Positions 24,550-35,500 of a stretch of 64,000 bases of DNA are shown here, piece after piece. Source of the stretch: Pteria penguin (lineage: Eukaryota; Mollusca; Bivalvia; Pterioida; Pteriidae). The stretch is taken from NCBI GenBank assembly GCA_035048485.1, contig CM068582.1, forward strand, positions 13,682,001 to 13,746,000, in the 5' to 3' direction. The translations under genes were made by a program, and so were the position numbers. The notes under the pieces are model-generated. The model was not told the DNA's origin and searched no databases. It saw only the letters and a program-made list of their open reading frames with translations. Position 1 is the first letter of the stretch; the number at the start of each line of letters is the position of its first letter.

Positions 24550-24745
24550 CCTGAAGGGCAGACTCTACGCAGTGGTAAAACGCTTGGGTTATTGGTGTCA
24601 CGGTAGGTGTGGCACGTATAAAAGATCCCTTACTACTTCGGATGGGTCCGTTACAAAATACAAATTTCTATGCAGTACACACCAGATACCAAATGCCTTA
24701 CCACATACACAAAATAATCGAAGAGCGACGTAAAATCAATCCTGG
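24550..24745 (+). repeat. SINE family B, partial copy
   Basis: It contains GGTGTCACGGTAGGTGTGGC, AAAAGATCCCTTACTACTTCGG and GGGTCCGTTACAAAATAC, ending near CGACGTAAAATCAATC. The head is replaced by unrelated sequence (GTGGTAAAACGCTTGG). Confidence 0.75.
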
Positions 24746-25944
<1,199 letters not shown>

Positions 25945-26540
25945 ATATATAAAGCACAAAGACACTACAGCTAACAAGGCACCCTATATTTCACTTATTT
26001 TCGTTCCCCGTCTGGGACTCGAGCCCACCACCTAGGCTATGGTACCGAATCACCTAGCTATCACGCATCCGACCCTCTAACCGACTGAGCTCCACACAAA
26101 AAAGAGCTTTGATAGCCAATCATTAGCTAATCGCATGCATGACAACACGGCCGCGGAAAGTGGAGGGATTTACCCGACGTAAACGCAGGCGTACCCTCTG
26201 AAAGAATACAATCACTGAAAGAGAAATAAACATATAAAGCACAATTAGAATCAGTGAAACACCTGGGAGTATGTTTATTTCTCTTTCAGTGATTGTATTC
26301 TTTCAGAGGGTACGCTACGTCGGGTAAATCCCGTGACAGCTAGGTGATTCGGTACCGTAGATCGTGGGTTCGAGTCCCAGACGGGAAACGAATATAAGTG
26401 AAATATAGGGTGCCTTGTTAGCTGTAGTGTCTGTGCTTTATATGTTTATCTAATTTGTCTTTATTTTCTACAGTACGTATTTCTTCGGAGATCCAAGGTC
26501 CATAGTACTCCCAGGTGTTTCACTGATTCTATTTGTGCTT

Positions 26541-26545
<5 letters not shown>
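25945..26545. repeat. Nested long inverted repeat with tRNA-like segments
   Basis: The outer arms are 25945-26067 and 26331-26446, sharing AAGCACAAAGACACTACAGC, GGCACCCTATATTTCACTTA and CCGTCTGGGACTCGA. An inner pair, 26199-26236 against 26272-26312 (AATACAATCACTGAAAGAGA), is almost perfect. A third pair (26238-26275 against 26503-26542) shares AATCAGTGAAACACCTGGGA. The minus strand of the left arm has an A box (GAGCTCAGTCGGTTAGAG) and a B box (GGGCTCGAGTCCC), so the arms derive from a tRNA-headed element. No protein is encoded. Confidence 0.85.

Positions 26546-26622
<77 letters not shown>
26543..26622. repeat. (TA)n microsatellite, right
   Basis: About 38 TA dinucleotides with one ACAT interruption, adjoining the right end of the inverted repeat. 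Confidence 0.97.
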
Positions 26623-26627
<5 letters not shown>

Positions 26628-27545
26628 TCGTATTAGATATATTTCTTTCCTCAAATGCCTCCCTCTCAAATAAAAAGTTTTTCAGCAGTATCGTGATACC
26701 AGTGTTGCCGAGTATAGTGGCAAATTTAAGTTCCCATCCTTTCCACCCCTACCCTAAAAATTATAATAGATAATTAAATCAATTAATTCATTAACATAAA
26801 AAACAAAAACAAACAAAAAACAAAACAAAACAAACAAAAAACAAACCTAGATGTGTCGTTGCGCCACGAATGCTCCCGCCGGCAGCAAAGTTTCAATGAA
26901 AGGGCCGAAACTCCTGTAAAAATAATTTGGACAGCAACAAAAACAAACAAACAAAAACCGTTAGATGCAGGCATTTTCTTCATCACCGAGGAAAATCACG
27001 TTTGACGCAAACAGAAACTCGGCGATTCTGACTTCATCGTAGTCATTAATATTTCCGTACCAATTTCTTAAATAAGACACTTCTCGAATCCCTAAGAGGA
27101 GCGCGTTTTCCCATATTGTTTTAATGTTATTATTCCTCAACATCGTTTTATTCTACCCAGCTACACCATGAGCGAACGAGAAAAAAAAAAGGGGGGGGGG
27201 GGGGTTCAAGGTGGGTTTGCCACCCCGAGCCCCTTTTGACGTAACTGAATTAACCCACTATAATGATGTACACGAAAATGTACTTTGCTTTTCAATTTTC
27301 TGAAAAGTTGTAACCCCCTCCCCACTTTTCTTTACCCAGCTACGCCACTATATATATAGCCGCATGTACCACAGCCGTCAAGGGAGAGAAGTTTGACCAA
27401 TTTCCACAAGCACCCAAGAAGGATATAAACTGCAGCTTTATCAGCCTTCATGGCTTGGAAAAGATTTAACTTTTAGTCAAAATATTCAAAGAATTTCTAT
27501 TTCGCTTAAAATAAACACATGTAATCACTTTACATGGTATTACAA
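26623..27545. other. No recognisable gene; possible transposon remnant
   Basis: An A/C-rich (AAACAAACA) patch lies at 26797-26850. TACCCAGCTACACCA near 27155 and TACCCAGCTACGCCA near 27337 occur as direct copies around an A10-G13 run at 27181-27204. These may mark a decayed element, but I cannot assign it. Confidence 0.4.
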
Positions 27546-27659
27546 TTCCCGGGTTGCGCCACTATGTTTAAGAGGTTGGTAACCTCCTGCTTCCATGTCG
27601 CGATATAACTGAAATATTGTTGAAAGCGACGTAAAACACCAATCAACCAACCAACCAAC
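27546..27659 (+). repeat. SINE family A, 5'-truncated copy
   Basis: It begins within the B box (TTCCCGGGTTGCGCCACTAT), continues through GAGGTTGGTAACCTCCTGC and GCGACGTAAAACACC, and ends in CAACCAACC. Loss of the head suggests truncated insertion. Confidence 0.85.
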
Positions 27660-27879
27660 ATGGTATTACAAACAGCTTGTACCGATAAGGAACACCCCTA
27701 AGGGTTAGTCGGTAGGTATAAACAGAACAGTGAAACTAATTCCGATAAAAACAGAAGTAAAATTTGCTGGCAATGCAGTATGGTACATGGATCAGAAGAG
27801 TAAAATGTAAAATTAGGTAAAAAGTGCAGAGATCGTGTAACTAACAAGAATCGTCAGAATACAACAGAACTCGCCGATG

Positions 27880-28235
27880 GCAACGAAATTCAAATAGCAA
27901 AATTTTTAAAGTAGATCAGTCTTCAAGGTTAAGGTCAAAATATAAAAAAAATGATACATAATGAAAGGTCGTGTTTCAAGGAAACGCACAAGAAATATTT
28001 TAAGCCCTATCTCTTACTGTTCATAAGTTATGATCAATGTTAAAGTAGGTTAAACTTCAAGGTCAAGGTCACAAGGTAAAAACGTATGGTACCCAATGAA
28101 AGGTCTTGGCACAAGCAATATACAAGTGTAATATTAAAGCCCGGTCTTATGCTTCTAAAGTTATGATCCAGGTTAAATTTTTGTCTACGAAAGACAACCA
28201 CGACGCCGGGGGTATGGTAGTAGTTCTTCGGACAT
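27880..28235 (+). repeat. Two-unit GGTCAAGGTCA satellite-like repeat
   Basis: Two diverged ~130-bp units each contain a TTCAAGGTYAAGGTCA block, AATGAAAGGTC, and AAGCCC...AAGTTATGATC. The right end reads GTCTACGAAAGACAACCACG then CGCCGGGGGTATGGTAGTAG. Related GACCTTGACCTTG repeats occur at 53.4 kb. Confidence 0.7.
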
Positions 28236-28823
28236 TCATCACGGCGAGCTGAAAAGTGCAATTTCATAATTAAGTAAAAGTTGCAGGGGTTAAAATGGAT
28301 TGTCCATGTTATAAAAAGAGTACCAAAGTACATAGTATAGCAGGGGTAAAACACAAAACAGGAACATAAGATCAGACTATACAATTTTGTGTGTTTGAGT
28401 GAAATCTTGCACACAATAGGACTTGTTGTACGGGGGAATATTTGGGTGTCAACCTCGAAGAACGTGTATCACCTCTGGGTAAGGCTTTGTAAAGGAGGGT
28501 AATGTATATACAAATTTGTCCTCATGGATTATCGTTGCTGACTCTAACAGCTTCCTGTACCAAGGACCTTAACTCTTATACACTAAAGATAAGAAATAGT
28601 TCTTTCTCTCTATGCTGATCTTACTACGGTATAAAGGGAGCAGTGTCGCTGAGAACAAAATTTGACCCCGATGTCGAGAAAGATAAAACAGAATCAATAG
28701 CAAAATTTTTAAAGCAGTTTACAATTTAAATAAATTTAAAAACAGGATATTAAAACGGATATACTGCAAGCAGCATACTCAAATTGTCAATAAATCATCT
28801 CCATTAAAATAAAGTGTTATCTA
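28236..28823. other. No recognisable feature
   Basis: AT-rich sequence with no supportable exon, RNA or repeat. Confidence 0.4.
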
Positions 28824-28990
28824 CAGAGGCGGATTTAGAAGCCCCCCCCCCCCCCCCCCCCCCCCCCCGTTTTCGCCACACATATTTACAAGTAAAAACC
28901 CAGATTTGGCAAAAAATAAATGACAGAAGAGTTTCACTAATACACATGTCCCCCCTTTTTTTTCTTTCGCAAATCCTGGATCCGCCACTG
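28824..28990. mobile_element. MITE with CAGAGGCGGAT / ATCCGCCACTG ends
   Basis: The left end is CAGAGGCGGATTTAGAAG and the right end is AAATCCTGGATCCGCCACTG, inverted copies of one terminus. The 5-bp direct repeat ATCTA flanks it exactly (28819-28823 and 28991-28995). A ~27-bp poly-C run lies inside. CAGNGGCGG termini suggest a hAT-like source, but hAT elements make 8-bp duplications, so the class is unsure. Confidence 0.65.
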
Positions 28991-29165
28991 ATCTATGTAA
29001 CAGGTCGATAAAAACCACCGCCATTCTTGTTAATGCCTCATATGCCAGAAATGTCCGCAATCACAAATGACAAAAAGCATCAAACAGATACACATTCTTA
29101 AAGAGGTCGAAAAACTGTTGGAATAATTGATTTTCACACGAGTAGCCAGACACCACACATGTATA

Positions 29166-29193
29166 CAGAGACATATATACAAATATGTCTCTG
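29166..29193. repeat. CAGAGACATA palindrome, copy 1
   Basis: CAGAGACATAT and its inverse ATATGTCTCTG flank a six-base centre. Larger hairpins with the same ends occur at 50.49 kb and 57.44 kb. Confidence 0.75.
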
Positions 29194-30590
29194 ATGTATA
29201 AAGACACTGTAGTGACGATTTCCTTTAAAGCACGAATTTCAAGTAAGCGGCTTGAGGTGAATGTTAAGCTTACATAGTTTTTTTTATACCACAATAGCCA
29301 CGGTCTAAAACGGAACTGTTTTACTTGAAATGGCAATATCCTTTCGAACGTCTATTCACACAAACTTGATCTCGAAACATTCTTATCTCTCATAATACTC
29401 CAACAAACCTTACCACTATTGGTCAGTCACAACATCCATTCTATACAAAAATCTTCATGAACATTTAAGTTTTACCTACATGTACATGTGCATTACAGAC
29501 TTTCATCTTATTCCAGTATTAATATTGAAAGTGGCTGAACATAACATTAAACACTGTTAAGGGTAATTTGATACCTTACACAAATCGAAATAAGGTGTTT
29601 TTAAATGTGCATGCCATGCTCAAAATATAGATTTGAAAGTGACAATATGGGGCAAATTCATACCACATACTTCAATATGACATTATGCATGCCTGAAGGA
29701 ACATGACCTGAAGGTGCATGTAAATACAATCAATGTTAAAATAAGGCCTTATCATTAGCAAAATGATATCCCATTCTATAATTACTGGTGTAGTATCATC
29801 ATCTTCCACCTTCTCTTCCTTGATACTAGAAATTTATGTTATTTAAGCATCTATGAGTGTTGTGCAATCAGGACTTCTTGATTTAGAAGTTTGTATTTTT
29901 GGTTAACCCCCCCTCCCCCCATGAAAAAGTTTATGCAGAACTACCAAAACTGCAAATTCAAAATAGGAAAAAGGGGAGTTTTTTAGCAAACAACTATGTA
30001 TAATATTTATGATTTGCCATGAATTCTTTACTAAATATTTTCTATTCATGAGCAATTATATTCTCCCATCAATTTGCAAGAATGGCTAAAAAGCAAATAT
30101 AAAATTCTTGCTATATGGGTGATTTGCAGTACTATTGTCTTCCAAACCAATTTGATTCTTATCTTTAGCACTGTGTATCAATTTGCTAAAACAGTGTCTG
30201 TGATCAATGTCATACTTTAATATTTACAATGCTAGTCTAATTCCTTCGATGAACCATGCTAAACAGACTTGGTTCATCAGCCCATGAACTTGGGTCATGG
30301 AAGCAGTACATGGCGTATGGCAAATCACATGCATAGTAATATAAAAAGAGGCAGGGCTTACTTCATTAAATACAAGAATTGTAATAACGAAATTAATGCA
30401 TCTGTTAATTTTGAGCAATTAAAGAAATTACCTGGACAGATAGAGTATTTTTTAGCATTCTAGACACGCACTATATTGCGTGGCGGAAGTACTTTTCCAC
30501 TTCAGGAAAAATTCGGTCCTTGCCAGTTTGACAACGGGGAATTTGATATTTTGTTTTCAAAAATGAACCTTTTAAAATGTATTGTAAATA
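29194..30590. other. No recognisable gene
   Basis: AT-rich sequence with a CCCCCCCTCCCCCC tract near 29906. The opposed 64-codon frames at 30224-30463 have no supportable family. Confidence 0.4.
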
Positions 30591-30592
30591 TA

Positions 30593-30746
30593 AGGAATTA
30601 CTGTCTTTTTTTTCTAGGTTCATGGGGAATGAACTTGGGTGAGAAACAAATAAATCATTCGAGAACCGCTTCACGGTTCCCGTGATTTGTTTGTTTCTCA
30701 CCCAAGTTCATTCCCCATGAACCTAGAAAAAAAGACAGTCATTCCT
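30593..30746. mobile_element. 154-bp hairpin MITE with TA target duplication
   Basis: Two ~68-bp arms are almost perfect inverted copies (AGGAATTACTGTC..., GGTTCATGGGGAATGAACTT, GGGTGAGAAACAAA), separated by a short loop that itself contains GAACCGCTTCACGGTTC. TA lies on both sides, as for Tc1/mariner-type insertion. There is no coding capacity. Confidence 0.75.
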
Positions 30747-31251
30747 TAATTGACATTTAACATACATGTCCTTTAAACCTACGTTATAGGTCTTGAAGGA
30801 CACAAGAGTAAAATGTAATTCACTAATACCGGCTTGAGGTAGAGCAACAAAAGAAAATATACCGGTATATTAATTCTCTAAAGCTTTGTAAATAACAACT
30901 ATTTATTTCATGAATACAGCTCAAGTGCAAGACAATTAATGTATTAATTGCTAAAGTAACAAAACAAAACTTCCCATCCAGTATATTTTGCACACGTGCC
31001 AAACATACATTCTTTCTGGTATTGTAAAAATATATAAATATTGAACAAAGCCTGTGTTTGTTTTAACCCTCCATGATTTTGCAATTTGCCTCATGTACCT
31101 TTTAGTGAATGTAAAAATTGTGTGTTCTTCTTAACATACATGTAGGGCTTTTTCTATATGGCATCACGGGTAAAAATGGTAGACAAAACTACAAATGCAT
31201 TGATCTAGTAGAAGCACTATTACTAAATTTCAAAGATTAAAATTGTGTTTA
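30747..31251. other. No recognisable feature
   Basis: AT-rich spacer of 500 bp with no gene or repeat I can support. Confidence 0.4.
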
Positions 31252-31487
31252 GGGGTCATTTGTTTGAAACTTTAAACACTGGTTAAGCTAACCAATGGTT
31301 AAATTTATCTGACTTTATCTTTGAAATGAGAAGACTTTAAGCCATAGTCTGTGTATTGATTTGTAGCATATGAAACAAGCCTTCTGAAGTAATTTAGAAG
31401 TTTATACAGAAATCTTATAAATTAAATTAATTGTCTCTTAAAATTTAACCACTTAGCCAGTGGCTAAAGTTTTGAACAACTGGCCCC
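31252..31487. mobile_element. MITE with GGGGYCA...TGGCCCC ends
   Basis: The left end is GGGGTCATTTGTTTGAAAC and the right end is the inverse of GGGGCCAGTTGTTCAAAAC. Both continue into inverted ACTGGTTAA / GGTTAAATTT blocks. The same termini recur around 33.73 and 36.75 kb. Confidence 0.7.
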
Positions 31488-31562
31488 AGAAGAGAATTAT
31501 TTAAATCATATTGTTCATTAAAAAAAAATACAATAAGTTAATACGATTTTACTGATACAAAA

Positions 31563-31680
31563 CTGGACCTTGAGTTCATAAAAGATCCCTCACTGTTTCA
31601 GGTGGGTCTTTTGCACAAGACAAATTTTTAAAGTGCTGCCATCATATGTGTGAAATTTATGTGGGTAAAACAAAAGACCA
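31563..31680 (+). repeat. SINE family B fragment
   Basis: It contains AAAAGATCCCTCACTGTTTC, GGTGGGTCTTTTGCACAAG and GTGAAATTTATGTGGGTAA, which is the body without a head. Confidence 0.7.
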
Positions 31681-32150
31681 TTAACACATACATATGTCTA
31701 TAGCAAATGTGGGCAGTTCTGACAAGAGGAGGGTCACATATCCAATGTATCTGGGTGTTTGTTGAAGTAATATTTTGAATTATTGAAAAGTGATAAAACA
31801 GTAATGAGTTTTATAAATCTAACTCTTAGAAATCTTCAGTTAAACTCTCATTTCAATTCTATTAAAAACTTATATAATTCTAAGATCAATCTAAAACAAA
31901 CTACAGATACTAAATTTTTTTTTTTAATATAAATATCAAATCTTTGTGTTCAGCATGAGAATTTCATGAAATGTAGTAAGCATGTAACTCCATTTTCTGA
32001 TTACAATTCAGAATCACCATTATAGAATAACAACTGCAGCTTAGAAATGACATTTTTTAATTTGTTTTAAGGCAATAAAAAATATTCTATTCACTAAATG
32101 CTGACATTTCCAAATTATGAATAATCAATGTTTTTTTTTTGGTTCTCTTC

Positions 32151-32193
32151 TTTATTTTCAACATTTAAAATATGCTATTTTATTACTTTTATT
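32151..32193 (-). promoter_or_regulatory. Candidate poly(A) signals of PPP1R7
   Basis: On the minus strand AATAAA occurs at 32193-32188, 32184-32179 and 32156-32151, some 150-190 nt after the PPP1R7 stop codon. Any of them could define the mRNA end. In AT-rich DNA the motif is common, so this is only a position-based guess. Confidence 0.4.
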
Positions 32194-32340
32194 TTGTTTT
32201 TAGAAAAAAAAAGAATTTTCATACATAAAAAAAGCCCAACTGTTTACTGGAAAAAGAAATGTCAATTTGTACAATCTAATGTGTAAAATTCTAACAGGAA
32301 TTTTATGGCTAGAAATAGATCACAGAATATAAAGCATAGA

Positions 32341-32532
32341 CTATCTGCACATGGTAGCATCAATCTGTGTAAGTTGTGGTAAGGCGAGCATGACTTTACG
32401 TCGGTAACTGGGATCAATGTTTCTTTCGCTGTCGTAGTATATAGGATTTCTCTCAAGGTATACTGTGTTAAGGGTTTTAATGGAGGATAACTCCTCTAAA
32501 TCTGTCCAGTTGTCTATCCTGTTGTCGTTGAA
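32341..32532 (-). CDS. PPP1R7: PPP1R7 exon 8 (LRR cap and stop)
   Basis: Encodes FNDNRIDNWTDLEELSSI, KTLNTVYLERNP, IYYDSERNIDPS and YRRKVMLALPQLTQIDATMC, then R and TAG. Acceptor ATCAATAG. Y289 is conserved. The IYYDSERNIDPS link is about twice the usual length for this position. Confidence 0.94.
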   Translation of the reverse strand, partial: FNDNRIDNWTDLEELSSIKTLNTVYLERNPIYYDSERNIDPSYRRKVMLALPQLTQIDATMCR

Positions 32533-35500
32533 CTATTGATAAAAAATATATATTTACATAAGATAGAAATATTAGGGAAGTTATGGACAAACAATCAACA
32601 TATACATTCAGTTTTTAAAGTAATGCAAATGCACATACATAACATTTTAATAAATGGATTTTCACATTATACAATGATGAAATGAATTCTTATTGATGTT
32701 CGGGAATTTTTTTTAAAAATTTAAATTTTTGCGCACAAGAATAGCAGAAAAAGAGGATTCAGCAAGACTTTATACACCTTCTAAATGCAGATCAAGTAAA
32801 GAACACTTCCATTTTTGAAATACAAGGAGGAAAAAAGGGGCAAATACAAAATGTAATCAGTAAATTTCTGCAATTAAATTCTTATGTACTGGTCTTTCAA
32901 AGGCAGCATTCAAATTTTTTAGATCTTAATCTTTGCTATTCTACCAAATTCTGAAAAAAAACTTACAAGATTCAACAACTTCCTTGAACTTGTATAACAA
33001 AAATTATCATACAGGACTGCTATGAATTCAAATTTGCCACATGTTTACATTACTTAACTATACAGATGTGTTTTCTTTGATCCAGTGAAGTTAATATGAC
33101 ACTTAACTCAAGGAAACTGAAATATTCTGAGACTTTCAATTTTGCAATTTTGACTGAACCACAAAATTCTTCAAAAATCTGACAACCACTGAAAACATCC
33201 TTTATACAGTATATTCAGCAATATATACATTCTAGACAATACATTCTATTCAAGAAGAATAACATACCCAAAATTCTTCAAGCTTCTCTAAGTGCTTCAC
33301 ATTTTCAATTTTTGAAATCTGGTTAGCAGCCAATTCTAAGGTGGTAAGATTTACCTGGAACAAACCAAAATTTAAAACCAGGTTACACATATTATTCTGT
33401 AATACTCCTGTGCATAAATTGATGTCAATTTATTGGGGATTGGCGATGGATTCATATATTGCAACTTTCTGTTTCTCTTTGAGACAGGGGGCAGGCGTGG
33501 TGTAGTGGTTAAGCACTTGGTCTGCAGCGCCAACGATCCGGGTTCGATTCCCGGGTTGCGCCACTATGTTAAAGAGGTTGGTAACCTCCTGCTTCCATGT
33601 CACAATATAACTGAAATATTGTTGAAAGCAATGTAAAACACCAATCAACCAACCAACCAACTCTTTGAGACAAATTTTCAGCAAAGGTAATGAACAACTG
33701 TTACCTTGCGATACATTGTATGCAACACCCTAGCTAGTTGTTCCAAAACTTTGAGCAGTAGTTAAGCTACATTGTAGCTAGTGGTTAAATTTGATCTTGC
33801 TATTTCATGATAATGAAATTAGTTTTACATGTAGTTGTTTTCTTTACACTGATCTGTAGCATATTATGTCAGTAAATTAATCAGAGATGAATGTGGATGA
33901 CAATGAAAAAGGCCGAAATCAGGCTTGGACCATGTTTGCTAAAAATTTTTCAAATGTTTATTATTGATTGGGCCGTCCTTAAAAATATATAGATTTGCGG
34001 TAACGCGACTCACCATTTTGAAGGTGAGTAGGTAGGTAGGGGAATTTTTTTTTTTCCACAAATTCAAAAGACGGGTAGGGTTTTTTTTTTTTTTTTTATA
34101 AATGTCTGAATATATGCAATAACCATGAATTTAAGGAATAGGTAGATAATTACCTTAATATTTACATGAGGAGGTGTATATAGCAGTTGCTTGGCAATGT
34201 TGGATCACTGCAGTCCAACAGACAAAACGAAATGAAAAATTGAAAAGGCAACCAATCTGCCTTGTTATCTAGTCTGTTCTGACATACATACATGTACACA
34301 ACTGGCTCTGATATGCAACAGACAAAGATCCCAGTAACAAGCTACTTTTTTGCAGAATAGCTGTACAAAAGTATCAAGGCTTCAAAGTACAACTACAGCC
34401 ATCAACACCTGGTATTTAGCCTGTAGTCGAAGGCATAAAAGTGTGATAAACAAACTGACAAAGAGACCTTGTACCTATACATGTCAACTCGTAAAACTGA
34501 TTTAAAACATGTCAAATTTCAAATTTTAATTCAATTAGTTTGTCATAGACATTAATTGACATCAGTTCTTCTTTGGAAGGCGGCATATGGCTGTCTTGCC
34601 CTCATCCATGCACACCCTGCACATTGGCAAGACCACACGGTAGTGTTGGAGCTGTGCGGCATCTCACTCGACACCATCAGTCGAGGAGCAATAGCAGCAG
34701 ATGTCCTTTTTGATGATGACATTTGTTGTTGAGTAGTAGGACATCTCTATGGGTGTTGAGCACGATAGCTGAAGCCTCACAAACACTGTGCCCTGCAGTC
34801 CATCTCCTACAATTTACAAAGTATAAATGAATATTGTAACAATGTTACATCTTGCACATGGTAAAACTTTTATCATATAAAACTGGAAAAGATGACAAGT
34901 TTAAAACAAATGAGTTTTGTTAAATATCTACAAATAGAACTAGTGTGTTCACAGAAAGTGTCACCTGCGAAGCATTTAAGTGAATGTGTAACTACCATCT
35001 AAAAGTGTGACTACAGGACAGACAGATGGACAGGCACTGAACAAAGTGATCCTTTAAATGTGCTGCTTTGTCTTGCAGGTATCAGATACAGAAACTTTTG
35101 TCACACTGTGTTAAACAGCAAATCTATAGGGCCTATAGGGTATAGTGTATCAACTTTACTAATTTAAATGCCCTGTTCTGACTATATACAGATAAACATT
35201 TAAAAGATCTATTACCATCAGGTGTTATTACAGAGCCGCATGTATAGATGTGGCGTTCCAGTAAGCGACGGAGGCTGCGCTCATCTCTGACTGATAGCCC
35301 CTTCCTTGCATATATACATCGTGGTTTCCTGCATTCTGAGCACTCTACGGTTCTTCGAACATTCTGTGCTACCAATACTCGATTTGGACAGCCCTGTTAC
35401 AATAGAAAATGCAATGCATGATAAAATTGTTTATAAACACAGGCATTGTATAAAACATAGAGATTAGCAGATTGATGTTTTTGAAAAAAAATCTTGTTTC

